From: Bauldia sp.
GTDB taxonomy: Bacteria > Pseudomonadota > Alphaproteobacteria > Rhizobiales > Kaistiaceae
Assembly (NCBI GenBank): GCA_037200845.1
Contig: JBBCGQ010000001.1
Location: forward strand, 2,896,001 to 2,960,000
Length of the DNA: 64,000 bases
Direction: 5' to 3'
Shown here: positions 16,648-25,701 of the stretch, one piece after another
Numbering within the stretch: the stretch's first letter is position 1
Layout: each line of letters begins with the position of its first letter
Made by a program: the position numbers and the translations under genes
The notes under the pieces: generated by a model
Told to the model about the DNA's origin: nothing
The model's input: the letters and a program-made list of their open reading frames with translations, nothing else
Database searches by the model: none

Positions 16648-17991
16648 TCACACCGCCTCCAGAAACGCCTTCGCCGCCGCCCCGTGCTCGCGCCGGAGCT
16701 TGGCGACATCGACGCCCTTCGGCATGCCGCCCTCGACCTTCCATTCGCCCTTGACCATGACGCGGTCGGCGGTGTGGGCACCGCACAGCACCAGCGCGGC
16801 AAGCGGGTCGCCGGCGCCGGAGAAGCGGAGTTCGTCGAGCGTGTAGAGCGCGAGGTCGGCCTGCCTGCCGACCTGGATCGCGCCGAGGTCGTCGCGGCCG
16901 AGCAGGCGGGCCGAGCCTTCCGTCGCCCAGCGGTAGGCGTCGAAATGCGTCACCGATGCGGCGTCATACGTGAGCCGGTTCAGCATCAGCGCGTGGCGGA
17001 TGCTTTCCATCAAATTAGAGTTGTCGTTCGAGGCCGAGCCGTCGACGCCGAGGCCGACCGGGCTGCCCGCCGCCTCCAGCTCGATCGTGCGGCACTGGCC
17101 CGAGGCGAGCGTCATGTTCGAGGTCGGGCAATGGCAGATGCCGACCTTGTGGCGGCCGAGGCGATGCACTTCTTCGTCGGTGAAATGGATGCCGTGCGCC
17201 AGCCACGCGCGTCCGGTCAGCCAGCCGCATTCCTCGAGATAGTCGACCGGCCGGCAGGAGAAATGCTCGAGGCAGTATTCGTTCTCGTCCTCGGTCTCGC
17301 CGAGATGCGTGTGGAGGCGGCAGTTGTATTTTTCGGCCAGCCCGACGCTGTCGACCATCAGCCGCTTGGTCACGGTGAACGGCGCACACGGCGCCAGCGC
17401 CACCTGCAGCATCGCGCCCTCACTGGCATCGTGATAGCGGCCGAGGATGCGCTCGCAGTCGGCGAGGATCGTCTCCTCGTCCTGCACGACGCCGTCGGGC
17501 GGCAGGCCGCCGTCCTTCTCCGACAGGTTCATCGAGCCGCGCGTCAGCGTCATGCGGATGCCAAGCGCGGAGGCTTCCTCGGCCTGGATGTCCATCGCGT
17601 TTTCCAGCCCGACGGGGAAGAGATACTGGTGGTCGGAGGCGCAGGTGCAGCCAGACATCAGCAGTTCGGTCAGCGCCAGCCGCGTCGCCTGCCGGAAGGC
17701 TTCCGGTTTCACGTTGCGCGCCCAGATCGGGTAGAGCGCCTTCAGCCATGGAAACAGTTCCTTGTTGATCGCTGCTGGGTGCGCGCGCGTCAGCGTCTGG
17801 AAGAAGTGGTGGTGCGTGTTGATGAGGCCGGGGATGACGACGTGGTTGGAGGCATCGAACGTCTGGTCGATCTGCCCTTCCGGCGTCCTGCCGCTCGCCA
17901 CCAGCGCGGTGATCTTGCCATCCTCGACGACGATGCCGCCGCCCGCCCCATCCGCCAGCACCGCCAGCGGGTTCTTGATCCATTGGCGCAT
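16648..17991 (-). CDS. 8-oxoguanine deaminase (amidohydrolase family)
   Basis: 447-residue amidohydrolase with the ATZ/TRZ-like fold. The zinc site residues are seen in INTHHHFFQTL (H60, H62), RLHTHLGETEDE, LAHGIHFTDEE and GVDGSASNDNSNLMES. The N-terminal RQWIKNPLAVLA and the conserved RGSMNLSEKDGGLPPD loop match characterised 8-oxoguanine deaminases, which convert 8-oxoguanine to urate. The closest alternative is another guanine- or triazine-type deaminase. The RidA gene lies just upstream (four-base gap), so the two are an operon. Confidence 0.9.
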   Translation of the reverse strand: MRQWIKNPLAVLADGAGGGIVVEDGKITALVASGRTPEGQIDQTFDASNHVVIPGLINTHHHFFQTLTRAHPAAINKELFPWLKALYPIWARNVKPEAFRQATRLALTELLMSGCTCASDHQYLFPVGLENAMDIQAEEASALGIRMTLTRGSMNLSEKDGGLPPDGVVQDEETILADCERILGRYHDASEGAMLQVALAPCAPFTVTKRLMVDSVGLAEKYNCRLHTHLGETEDENEYCLEHFSCRPVDYLEECGWLTGRAWLAHGIHFTDEEVHRLGRHKVGICHCPTSNMTLASGQCRTIELEAAGSPVGLGVDGSASNDNSNLMESIRHALMLNRLTYDAASVTHFDAYRWATEGSARLLGRDDLGAIQVGRQADLALYTLDELRFSGAGDPLAALVLCGAHTADRVMVKGEWKVEGGMPKGVDVAKLRREHGAAAKAFLEAV

Positions 17992-17994
17992 CGA

Positions 17995-18384
17995 CTATTC
18001 CACCTTCGCGGCTATGGCTTCGATCTCGACCAGGAACTCCGCCCGCGTGAAGCCGGCGACGATCATCAGCGTCGAGGCCGGCAGCGGATCGGTGACGATG
18101 CGGTCGCGGACACTCATGTATGCCTTCATGTCCTCGCGGTTCGTCACGTAGGCGTTGAGCCGCACGATATCGGCCAGTGTCATCCCATCCTCGGCGAGGA
18201 TCGCCGCGATGTTGGTGAAGCAGACCTCCGCCTGCCCCTCGACCGTCGGCGGCAGGAGGTCGCCCTCCTTGACGCCGAGCTGACCAGAGCAAAAGACGAG
18301 CCGCGCGCCGGCAGGCACCGCGATGCCATGGCTGTAGCGGCCGAACGGCGCGCGGATGCCGGCGGGATTGAGCGCACGCTGCAT
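17995..18384 (-). CDS. RidA family (YjgF/YER057c/UK114) protein
   Basis: 129-residue RidA-like protein. FGRYSHGIAVPAGARLVFCSGQLG at the N-terminus and the trimer-interface LNAYVTNREDMKAYMSVRDR are typical. The usual catalytic Arg region near the C-terminus is weakly conserved, so it may not be a classical enamine deaminase; RutC-like roles in pyrimidine catabolism are an alternative. It is transcribed with 8-oxoguanine deaminase, divergently from the ABC importer. Confidence 0.85.
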   Translation of the reverse strand: MQRALNPAGIRAPFGRYSHGIAVPAGARLVFCSGQLGVKEGDLLPPTVEGQAEVCFTNIAAILAEDGMTLADIVRLNAYVTNREDMKAYMSVRDRIVTDPLPASTLMIVAGFTRAEFLVEIEAIAAKVE

Positions 18385-18682
18385 GGATGGATTGGCCTCG
18401 GCTCGAACCTCGCCGCCACGCTACGATTGCGGTTGGCGGCATGGCAAGGCGAATGCCGCTGCCGCTTTCTTGTGCATCGCCCTTGGCCTAATATGACGGT
18501 CGCCGTCAGTCTGGCGCGGTCGCGGCCGGGCTTCGATGGCATACCTCTTGCGAAGCTGGATCGTTCGGGGCGGCTGGTTTTCAACGCATCGCGGCTCTGC
18601 ACCAGCGATGCACCCCAAGGGTCAACGGGAAGCGTGGCGCCGAGTTTTCGGCCACGCCAAGGAAGGCGGAGAACAAGAGAAC

Positions 18683-19699
18683 ATGCGTAGCATCAGAAAC
18701 CTGACACTCGCGCTCGCCGCGGGCGCGGCAGCGGCGGCGCTCGCCGGCCCGGCGATGGCGCTCGATGAAATTTCCTTCAAGACAAACTGGGTGGCCGAGG
18801 CGGAGCACGGCGGCTTCTACCAGGCAGTCGCCGACGGCACCTACGAGAAGTACGGGCTGAAGGTGACCATCGTGCCGGGAGCGCCGCAGGAGGATACGCG
18901 CGCCTCTCTGCTCGCCGGCAAAGTCCAGTTCTACATGTCGGGCAACATGCTGGTGCCATTGCAGGCGCCGACGCAGAACGTCCCGATCCTCGAGGTCGCC
19001 GCAATATTCCAGAAGGACCCGCAGGTGCTGCTGGCCCATCCAGACGCGCCCGGCATCGACAAGTTCGCCGACCTGGCGACGCTGCCGACTATCTTCATGA
19101 GCGCCGACGGCTTCGCCTCGTACTTCCAGTGGATGAAGCAGGCCTATCCGGGCTTCAAGGACGAGCAGTACAAGCCGTACAACTTCGATCCGCAGGTGTT
19201 CATCGTCGACAAGCAGTCGGCGATGCAGGGCTACATCACCTCGGAGCCCTTCGCCGTCGAGAAGGCCGCGGGAATCAAGGCCAAGGAATTCCTGCTCGCC
19301 GACGCTGGCTTCGTTACGCCCTCGACCATGATCGAGACGCTGGCCGATTACGCTGCGAAGAATCCGGACATCGTGCAGCGCTTCGTCGATGCCTCGATCA
19401 TCGGCTGGTACAACTACATCTACGGCGATCCGTCGAAGGGCAACGCCGCGATCAAGGCGGCAAACCCCGAAATGGGCGACGATCAGCTCGCCTTTTCCAT
19501 CGCCAAGATGAAGGAAGTCGGCCTCGTGGATTCCGGCATTACGCTGGATAAGGGCATTGGCTGCTTCAGCGACGACAACCAGAAAACCTTCTACGACGAG
19601 ATGGTGAAGGCAAACGTCGTCCCGGCCGGAGTCGACCTGTCGAAGATCTACACGAACCAGTTCGTGTGCAAGGGCGTCGGCAAGGACCTGAAGAAGTAG
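18683..19699 (+). CDS. ABC transporter substrate-binding protein, NMT1/THI5-like
   Basis: 338 residues with a signal peptide (1-24, cleavage near GPAMA-LD). The NMT1/THI5-type periplasmic domain begins ISFKTNWVAEAEHGGFYQAV, the signature of pyrimidine/HMP-like and related aromatic heterocycle binding proteins. ATG at 18683 follows GGAGAACAAGAGAA. It is the first gene of an importer operon (binding protein, ATPase, permease) followed by a cytosine-deaminase-like enzyme. The ligand is probably a purine, pyrimidine or related heterocycle, inferred from the neighbours. The 298-base divergent gap (18385-18682) shows no riboswitch I can recognise. Confidence 0.9.
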   Translation: MRSIRNLTLALAAGAAAAALAGPAMALDEISFKTNWVAEAEHGGFYQAVADGTYEKYGLKVTIVPGAPQEDTRASLLAGKVQFYMSGNMLVPLQAPTQNVPILEVAAIFQKDPQVLLAHPDAPGIDKFADLATLPTIFMSADGFASYFQWMKQAYPGFKDEQYKPYNFDPQVFIVDKQSAMQGYITSEPFAVEKAAGIKAKEFLLADAGFVTPSTMIETLADYAAKNPDIVQRFVDASIIGWYNYIYGDPSKGNAAIKAANPEMGDDQLAFSIAKMKEVGLVDSGITLDKGIGCFSDDNQKTFYDEMVKANVVPAGVDLSKIYTNQFVCKGVGKDLKK

Positions 19700-19791
19700 C
19701 CATCGCCCGGATACGATCCCTCGGTCCCGGCGCGTTGCCGGGACCGTTTGTTTGGAGGCGGAATACCCTCGTGCTGCAGCAGACAGGAGCC

Positions 19792-20604
19792 ATGCCGAAC
19801 GCCGCAGGGCCGCACAAGATCGGTCGCACGCTGGTTTCGCTGCGCGGCATCTCCAAGCGATTCTCCAACGGCACGCTGGCGCTGCAGAACATGTCGCTCG
19901 ACATCGCCGAGGGGCAGTTCGTCTCCCTGCTCGGTCCGTCCGGTTGTGGTAAATCCACCGTGCTTCGCATCATCGCCGGCCTCGGCGACACGTCCTCGGG
20001 CGCGATCGAATGGCCGACCGCGTCCTCCTACGATGTCAGCGGCAAACCGGAGCGCGAGATCGGCTTCGTCTTCCAGGAGCCGACGCTGATGCCCTGGGCG
20101 ACGGTCGCAGCCAACGTGTGGCTTCCGCTTCGCCTGCATGGACAATCGAGGAAAGCCTCGCGCGACCGCGTCATGGAAGCGCTGCAGATGGTCGGCCTCG
20201 AGAAATTCGCCGACTCCTACCCGCGCGAGCTTTCCGGCGGCATGAAGATGCGGGTCTCGATCGCGCGGGCGCTCATCACGCGGCCGAAGCTGCTGCTTAT
20301 GGACGAACCCTTCGCCGCGCTGGATGAGATCACCCGCTTCAAGCTCAACAACGATCTTCTGCGGCTCTGGGAGACGTTCGGCTGGACCGTGATTTTCGTT
20401 ACGCACTCGGTCTTCGAGTCGGTCTACCTCTCCAACCGCATTGTCGTGATGGCGCCGCGGCCCGGCCGCGTGTTCGAGGATCTTGCCATCGATGCGCCCT
20501 ACCCGCGCGACGACGCGTTCCGCACGTCCGCCGTCTACAACGAGTATTGCCGCCGCACCTCGGAGGCGCTCCATGCCGCCATCGCCGCGGGAGGCGAAGC
20601 ATGA
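19792..20604 (+). CDS. ABC transporter ATP-binding protein (nitrate/sulfonate/taurine/thiamine-precursor type)
   Basis: 270-residue ABC ATPase. Walker A is GPSGCGKSTVLRII, the Q-loop is FVFQEPTLMPWA, the signature is LSGGMKMRVSIARAL, Walker B is LLLMDEPFAALDE, and the H-loop is FVTHSVFES. The family is SsuB/TauB/ThiZ-like. ATG at 19792 is close (two bases) to an AGGAG; a GTG at 19771 with GGAGG further upstream is an alternative start. Its TGA overlaps the permease ATG. Confidence 0.9.
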   Translation: MPNAAGPHKIGRTLVSLRGISKRFSNGTLALQNMSLDIAEGQFVSLLGPSGCGKSTVLRIIAGLGDTSSGAIEWPTASSYDVSGKPEREIGFVFQEPTLMPWATVAANVWLPLRLHGQSRKASRDRVMEALQMVGLEKFADSYPRELSGGMKMRVSIARALITRPKLLLMDEPFAALDEITRFKLNNDLLRLWETFGWTVIFVTHSVFESVYLSNRIVVMAPRPGRVFEDLAIDAPYPRDDAFRTSAVYNEYCRRTSEALHAAIAAGGEA

Positions 20605-21470
20605 GCGTCAGCGAGACCGCGGCGCGCCCCGCCGTAGCCACCCCGGATGGCGACGAGACGCCAGTGCTGGCCGCTCGCGCCAGCCGCGGCGAGCAGATTG
20701 CGCGCATCGCCGTCCCGCTGGCGATGCTGGCCGCGGTGCTGGTCGCATGGCACCTCTACGTCACGCTCGCCAACGTTCCCCACTACGTGCTGCCGAGTCC
20801 GGTGCTGGTCGTCCAGTCGCTGATCACCGACTGGCCGATCCTCCTCAAGTCGCTGATTATCACGTTAAAGACGACGCTATCGGCGCTGGCACTTGCTCTG
20901 GTCGGCGGCGTGCTGCTCGCGGTCGCCATGGCGCAATCGCGTCTGGTCGCACTCGCGATCTATCCCTATGCGGTGATCCTGCAAGTGACCCCGATCGTCG
21001 CCATCGCGCCGCTCATCATCATCTATGCGCCCTCGACCATGGTGGCGTTGCTGATCGTCGCCTTCATCGTGTCGTTCTTCCCGATTCTGTCGAACACGAC
21101 ACAGGGCATCCGCTCGACTGACCACAATCTGCTCAACCTGTTCGAACTCTACGGCGCCTCAAGCTGGCAGACGCTGATCCACCTGAAGCTGCCGAATGCG
21201 CTGCCCTACTTCCTCACGGGGCTGAAGATTGCCGGCGGCCTGTCGCTCATCGGTGCCGTCGTGGCCGAGTTCACCGCCGGCTCGGCGGGCGCCAATTCCG
21301 GCCTCGCCTTCCGCCTGCTCGAGTCGCAGTTCCGGCTCAACATTCCGCGCCTCTACGCCGCACTGCTACTGCTGTCGTTCACCGGCGTTCTCATCTTCGC
21401 GGCCACCAGCCTGATTTCCTGGCTGCTTCTGCGGAAGTGGCACGAGAGCGCCGTCCGCCGGGAGAATTGA
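20601..21470 (+). CDS. ABC transporter permease (SsuC/ThiX-like)
   Basis: 289 residues with six predicted membrane helices, the first at about 34-52. The conserved coupling loop is LFELYGASSWQTLIHLKLPNALPYFLTGLK. It partners the ATPase and the NMT1-type binding protein. The start overlaps the ATPase stop (ATGA). The amidohydrolase GTG follows one base after its stop, so import and first catabolic step are made from one transcript. Confidence 0.92.
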   Translation: MSVSETAARPAVATPDGDETPVLAARASRGEQIARIAVPLAMLAAVLVAWHLYVTLANVPHYVLPSPVLVVQSLITDWPILLKSLIITLKTTLSALALALVGGVLLAVAMAQSRLVALAIYPYAVILQVTPIVAIAPLIIIYAPSTMVALLIVAFIVSFFPILSNTTQGIRSTDHNLLNLFELYGASSWQTLIHLKLPNALPYFLTGLKIAGGLSLIGAVVAEFTAGSAGANSGLAFRLLESQFRLNIPRLYAALLLLSFTGVLIFAATSLISWLLLRKWHESAVRREN

Positions 21471-21471
21471 G

Positions 21472-22791
21472 GTGGCGAAAGGATTTGCCGCCGTCCCCCG
21501 CGCCCCGCGTTTCGTCCTCGCCGACGCGACGCTGCCCGCCGTGCTGGTCGACGGCTTCGCGGCCAAGGCCGACGGCGACGGACTGATCCGCGCCGACATC
21601 ATCGTGAAAGACGGCAAGATCGAGCGCATCGACGCGCCCGGCCGCCGCACGACCCTGCCGAAATTCGACATGGACCGCGGCATGGTGTGGCCGTGCTTCG
21701 TCGACATGCACACCCACCTCGACAAGGGTCACATCTGGCCGCGCGAGGAAAATCCGGACGGCAGCTTCGCCGGCGCCCTCGCCGCCGTCGATGCCGACCG
21801 CCGCAAGTACTGGAAGGCGAAGGACGTCGCCGCCCGCATGGATTTCGCCATCCGCGCCGCCTGCGCGCACGGCACGCGCCTGATCCGCACGCATCTCGAT
21901 TCCGCCGCGCCGCAGCACCGCATCTCGTGGCCGGTGTTTGCCGAGATGCGCGACAAGTGGCGCGGCAAGGTCGACCTGCAGGCGGTGTCGATCGTCGGCA
22001 TCGACGCCTTCCGCGACGAGAAGTACGCCGACGAACTGGCCGACCTGATCGCCGACACCGGCGGGACGCTGGGCGCCGTCACCTATCCCATGCCCGACCT
22101 CGAGCGGCTGCTAGAGGGTGTGATGCTGCGCGCCGCCAATCGCAACCTCGACCTCGATTTCCACGTCGATGAGACCGGCGACCCGGCGGTCAACACGCTG
22201 CGCGTCATCGCCGAGACCGCGCTCCGCACCGATTTCGGCGGCCAGATCGTCGCCGGCCACTGCTGCTCGCTGGCGACGCAGGACCCGGCCGAGGCCGACG
22301 CGACCATGGACAAGGTCGCCGAGGCCGGGATCGCGGTCGTCTCGCTGCCGATGTGCAACATGTACCTGCAGGGCCGCGACGGCGAGCGCGACACGCCGCA
22401 CTGGCGCGGCGTCACGCTCGTCCACGAGCTGGCCGAGCGCGGCGTAAAGGTGTCCGTCGCCTCCGACAACACCCGCGATCCGTTCTATGCCTACGGCGAC
22501 CTCGACGTGGTCGAAGTCTTCCGCGAGGCGGTGCGCATTCTCCATCTCGACCATCCCTTCGGCGATTGGCCGGCGGCGGTGACGCGCACGCCCGCCCTGG
22601 TCGTGCGGCGACCCGATCTCGGCGTCATCGCGGCAGGCGGCGCGGCCGATCTCGTGCTGTTCCGCGCGAGGTCGTTCACCGAACTTCTGTCGCGCCCGCA
22701 GGGCGACCGCACGGTGCTGCGCGCCGGCAAGGCGATCGACACGACGCTGCCGGATTATCGCGAGCTGGATGGCGTGGTGGGGTTCGGATGA
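21472..22791 (+). CDS. Cytosine deaminase-like amidohydrolase
   Basis: 439-residue metal-dependent hydrolase. The zinc ligands are visible in CFVDMHTHLDKGH (about 72-84), DFHVDETGD, VAGHCCSLA and VSVASDNTRDPF. The arrangement follows bacterial cytosine/isoguanine deaminase (CodA-like). It starts with GTG one base after the permease stop. By context it deaminates the compound imported by the adjacent ABC system, which is inference. It ends at a palindromic repeat. Confidence 0.88.
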   Translation: MAKGFAAVPRAPRFVLADATLPAVLVDGFAAKADGDGLIRADIIVKDGKIERIDAPGRRTTLPKFDMDRGMVWPCFVDMHTHLDKGHIWPREENPDGSFAGALAAVDADRRKYWKAKDVAARMDFAIRAACAHGTRLIRTHLDSAAPQHRISWPVFAEMRDKWRGKVDLQAVSIVGIDAFRDEKYADELADLIADTGGTLGAVTYPMPDLERLLEGVMLRAANRNLDLDFHVDETGDPAVNTLRVIAETALRTDFGGQIVAGHCCSLATQDPAEADATMDKVAEAGIAVVSLPMCNMYLQGRDGERDTPHWRGVTLVHELAERGVKVSVASDNTRDPFYAYGDLDVVEVFREAVRILHLDHPFGDWPAAVTRTPALVVRRPDLGVIAAGGAADLVLFRARSFTELLSRPQGDRTVLRAGKAIDTTLPDYRELDGVVGFG

Positions 22792-22805
22792 TGAAGCCCG
22801 CTCCG

Positions 22806-22887
22806 CTGTCGTCCCCGCGCAGGCGGGGACCCAGTAGCCACGGGACCGACGGCGTGTACTGGATCCCCGCCTTCGCGGGGATGACAT
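22806..22887. repeat. Intergenic palindromic repeat, family B copy 2
   Basis: CTGTCGTCCCCGCGCAGGCG GGGACC on the left and GGATCCCCGCCTTCGCGGGGATGAC on the right form a mirrored pair of hairpins, about 82 bases end to end. It lies between the amidohydrolase and FAD-oxidase genes. A second well-conserved copy is at 33323. Confidence 0.8.
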
Positions 22888-22927
22888 CGAGGGCGGGTTT
22901 GACGACGGTGGATAGGCGAGCACGCGC

Positions 22928-24340
22928 ATGACGACCTACGACATCGCCGGCCTGAAGGCGGCGCTGGCCGGCCTCAAGATCGAGGAGAACCCGGCGATCG
23001 TGAAGCAGAAGTCGCGCGACTTCTTCTGGTACTCGCCGGTGCTGAAGCGGCAGCTCGATCACGTCACCGGCGACATCGTCGTCTCGCCGAAGGACGAGGC
23101 GGAGGTCATCCGCATCCTCAAGGAGTGCTACGCCCGCGCCATCCCGGTGACGCCGCGCGGCTCGGGCACCGGCAACTACGGCCAGGCGATGCCGCTGTCC
23201 GGCGGCGTCATCTTGAGCCTCGCCGACATGAACAAGGTGAAGTCGATCAGCCGCGGCCGCGTCGTCGCCGAGGCCGGCGCCATCCTCGCCGAGATCGACC
23301 GCCAGACGCGCGCCCATTCGCAGCAGGAGCTGCGACTGCATCCTTCGACGTATAACACCGCTTCCATAGCCGGCTTCGTTGCCGGCGGTTCCGGCGGCGT
23401 CGGGTCGATCAACTGGGGCGGCCTGCGCGACGCCGGCAACGTCCTGTCGCTCCGCGTCGTGACGATGGAAGCCGAGCCGCGCGTCATGATCGTCAAGGGC
23501 CGCGACCTCGCCAAGGTGATGCACGCCTACGGCACCAACGGCATCATCACCGAGGTCGAGATGCCGCTCGAGGCCGCCTACGACTGGGTCGACGTCGTCG
23601 TCGGCTTCGACGACTACGGCAAGGCGGTGCGCTTCGCCAATCTTTTGGCAAACCAGGACGGCCTGCTGTTCAAGGAAGTCGCCACCGTCGCGGCGCCGGT
23701 GCCCTACGACTATTTCCTGCGCCACCAGAAGTTCCTGAAGCGCGAGCAATCCGTCGCGCTGCTGATGGTCGCGCCGCACGCGATGGATCCGTTCCTGGCG
23801 CTCGCCGACCGCGAGAAGGCGGAGATCCTCCATCGCTCCGATACGGCGAGCGAGGCCGAGAAGAAGGGCCTGCCGCCGGTCTACGAATTGACGTGGAACC
23901 ACACGACGCTGCGGGGCTTGCGCGTCGATCCGACCATCACCTACCTGCAGGTGCTCTACCCCTTCCCCGACACCGTCGCCCATGTCGCCAGGATGACCGC
24001 GCTGCTCGGCGACGAGGTGCCCGGCCATCTCGAATTCATCCGCTTCGACGGCAACGTCGCCGCCACCGGCCTGCCGATCGTCCGCTTCACCAGCGAAGCA
24101 AGGCTCGACGAGATCATTCGCCTGCACGAGCAGAACGGCTGCCCGATCTTCAACCCGCACCGCTACACGCTGGAGGAAGGCGGCATGAAACGCACCGACG
24201 CCGTGCAACTCGCCTTCAAGAAGGAAGCCGACCCCAAGGGCCTGCTCAACCCCGGCAAGATGATCGCGTGGGAGAATCCGGATTTCGATTTGAACTCCGA
24301 CAAGGTCTATCTCTTCCCCGGCATGCAGGCGGCCGAATAG
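22928..24340 (+). CDS. FAD-binding oxidoreductase (PCMH/glycolate-oxidase type), second copy
   Basis: 470 residues. The FAD site RGSGTGNYGQAMPLSGGVIL lies at about 78-97, with FVAGGSGGVGSINWGG further on. The C-terminal motif is EADPKGLLNPGKMIAWENPD. It parallels the minus-strand oxidase at 13898-15268 along its whole length, but the Cys-containing stretch near the FAD site differs. Members oxidise hydroxy acids or heterocycles through FAD. The flavodoxin-fold reductase gene begins directly after its stop codon, so the two may work together. Confidence 0.9.
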   Translation: MTTYDIAGLKAALAGLKIEENPAIVKQKSRDFFWYSPVLKRQLDHVTGDIVVSPKDEAEVIRILKECYARAIPVTPRGSGTGNYGQAMPLSGGVILSLADMNKVKSISRGRVVAEAGAILAEIDRQTRAHSQQELRLHPSTYNTASIAGFVAGGSGGVGSINWGGLRDAGNVLSLRVVTMEAEPRVMIVKGRDLAKVMHAYGTNGIITEVEMPLEAAYDWVDVVVGFDDYGKAVRFANLLANQDGLLFKEVATVAAPVPYDYFLRHQKFLKREQSVALLMVAPHAMDPFLALADREKAEILHRSDTASEAEKKGLPPVYELTWNHTTLRGLRVDPTITYLQVLYPFPDTVAHVARMTALLGDEVPGHLEFIRFDGNVAATGLPIVRFTSEARLDEIIRLHEQNGCPIFNPHRYTLEEGGMKRTDAVQLAFKKEADPKGLLNPGKMIAWENPDFDLNSDKVYLFPGMQAAE

Positions 24341-24922
24341 ATGCGCGTGATGGTGATCTACTGCCATCCGGTCGAGACGAGCTACAACGCCGCGCTCCAC
24401 CGCGCCGCCGTCGATGCGCTGAAGGCGTCGGGCTACGAGGTCGACGACTGCGATCTCTACGCCGAAGGCTTCAACCCGGTGATGTCGCGGCAGGAGCGCA
24501 TCGACTATCACGACGAAGCGATCAATACGAAGCCGGTGCAGCAATACGTCGACCGCCTGCGCGCCGCCGAGGCGTTGGTGCTCTCCTGCCCGGTGTGGAA
24601 CTACGGCTACCCGGCGATGCTGAAGGGATTCTCCGACCGCGTCTTCCTGCCCGGCGTCTCGTTCAAGCTGGAGAACGGCAAGGTCGGCCCGAATCTTTGG
24701 CACCTGCGCAAGATCGCCGCGATCCACACCTACGGCGGCACGTGGTTCCGCACCTTCCTGATGGGCGACGCGCCGCGCAAGCAATTCACGCGCACGCTGC
24801 GCGCCCTCGCCCACCCGCTCGCCAAGCGGAAGTTTCTCGCCCTCTACGACATGAACCGGAATGGTGAGCCGGCGCTGAAGGCGTTTTTGGCGAAGGTGTC
24901 GCAGGAGATGCGTGGGTTCTGA
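24341..24922 (+). CDS. NAD(P)H-dependent oxidoreductase, flavodoxin fold (NQO1/MdaB-like)
   Basis: 193-residue flavodoxin-2 protein. The N-terminal VMVIYCHPVETSYNAALHRA is the FMN/FAD phosphate-binding region. The core SCPVWNYGYPAMLKGFSDRV and the HTYGGTWF segment are typical of NQO1/MdaB/KefF-like quinone or nitro/azo reductases. Its ATG abuts the FAD-oxidase stop. It may recycle the flavin or a quinone acceptor for the preceding oxidase, inferred from position. It ends at a family A repeat. Confidence 0.88.
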   Translation: MRVMVIYCHPVETSYNAALHRAAVDALKASGYEVDDCDLYAEGFNPVMSRQERIDYHDEAINTKPVQQYVDRLRAAEALVLSCPVWNYGYPAMLKGFSDRVFLPGVSFKLENGKVGPNLWHLRKIAAIHTYGGTWFRTFLMGDAPRKQFTRTLRALAHPLAKRKFLALYDMNRNGEPALKAFLAKVSQEMRGF

Positions 24923-24935
24923 GTTTGGGTTGGCA

Positions 24936-25073
24936 CACCCCTCCCCAAAACCGCGAAGTGCGGTTTTGGCCCTCCCGCAAGGGGTGGGCTCAAGTGGAGT
25001 CTGGGTCGGGCAGCAAGGCGAACCCTCCCCTCGCGGGAGGGTCAAACGGCCGAAGGCCGTTTGGGGAGGGGTG
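24936..25073. repeat. Intergenic palindromic repeat, family A copy 3
   Basis: CACCCCTCCCCAAAACCGC at the left, GGGGAGGGGTG at the right. It has the two internal hairpins and spacer of the family. Here the right-hand inner stem reads AAACGGCC/GGCCGTTT, so the inner palindrome is variable while the CCCTCCC/GGGAGGG arms are constant. Confidence 0.85.
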
Positions 25074-25146
25074 TCTCTCCTCCCCCCACGCCAGCGAACC
25101 GGTTGTCATACAGCCGACATCGACCCCCCTTAGCCTGCTCACTAAC

Positions 25147-25632
25147 ATGGGCTTCGATCATCGCCGCACGGTTACCCATCGACTGTCCCAGGCGGCGCAC
25201 GCCTATCGGGTGCGCGCCGGCGGCCAGCTTTCGCGGATCGGCCTTCATTCCGGACAGGAAAGCCTGCTGAAGTCGCTGTCGGCCGAGGACGGCATGTCGA
25301 TGAGCGACATCGCCGCGGCCTTGGGCGTCCAGCCCCCGACTATCACCAAAATGATCAGCCGGCTTGCCGCGCAGGATTACGTCGAGCGCCGCGCCTCCTC
25401 CGGCGACGGTCGCCAGGCCGAGGTGTTCCTGACCGAGCGCGGCCGCCGCGCCATCGCCACCATCGACAAGGTGTGGAAGCGGATCGAGAAGACGGCCCTC
25501 GCCGACATCGAGGACAAGGACCGCAAGCGCCTGCGCAAGCTGCTGCGCCAGGTCGAGCGCAACCTGGGCGGCAAGCGCGCCGGGCGCATCCCCGAGGACG
25601 ACGAGATCGACGTCGAGGACGACGCCGTCTAA
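25147..25632 (+). CDS. MarR family transcriptional regulator
   Basis: 161 residues. Winged helix-turn-helix: MSMSDIAAALGVQPPTITKMI is the recognition region (about 50-70), followed by the wing YVERRASSGDGRQAEVFLTE. The C-terminal helix is charged (RKRLRKLLRQVERNL) and ends in an acidic tail (EDDEIDVEDDA). ATG at 25147 is preferred; upstream codons run into the repeat. It may control the downstream SDR-EamA-dehydrogenase genes, or the heterocycle genes; nothing in the sequence decides this. Confidence 0.88.
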   Translation: MGFDHRRTVTHRLSQAAHAYRVRAGGQLSRIGLHSGQESLLKSLSAEDGMSMSDIAAALGVQPPTITKMISRLAAQDYVERRASSGDGRQAEVFLTERGRRAIATIDKVWKRIEKTALADIEDKDRKRLRKLLRQVERNLGGKRAGRIPEDDEIDVEDDAV

Positions 25633-25701
25633 GCCGATTTGCCGAACGTCGGCGTGGCGGACTAGCATCGCGCCCACCTCCGCCGTCCGCCCGAGCCTCC
25701 C

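Noticed and set aside
18385..18682. Riboswitch (TPP or purine) in the divergent gap before the NMT1-type importer
   Set aside because: I could not find the conserved cores (CTGAGA and ACCTGA-type for TPP, or the purine junction) on either strand.
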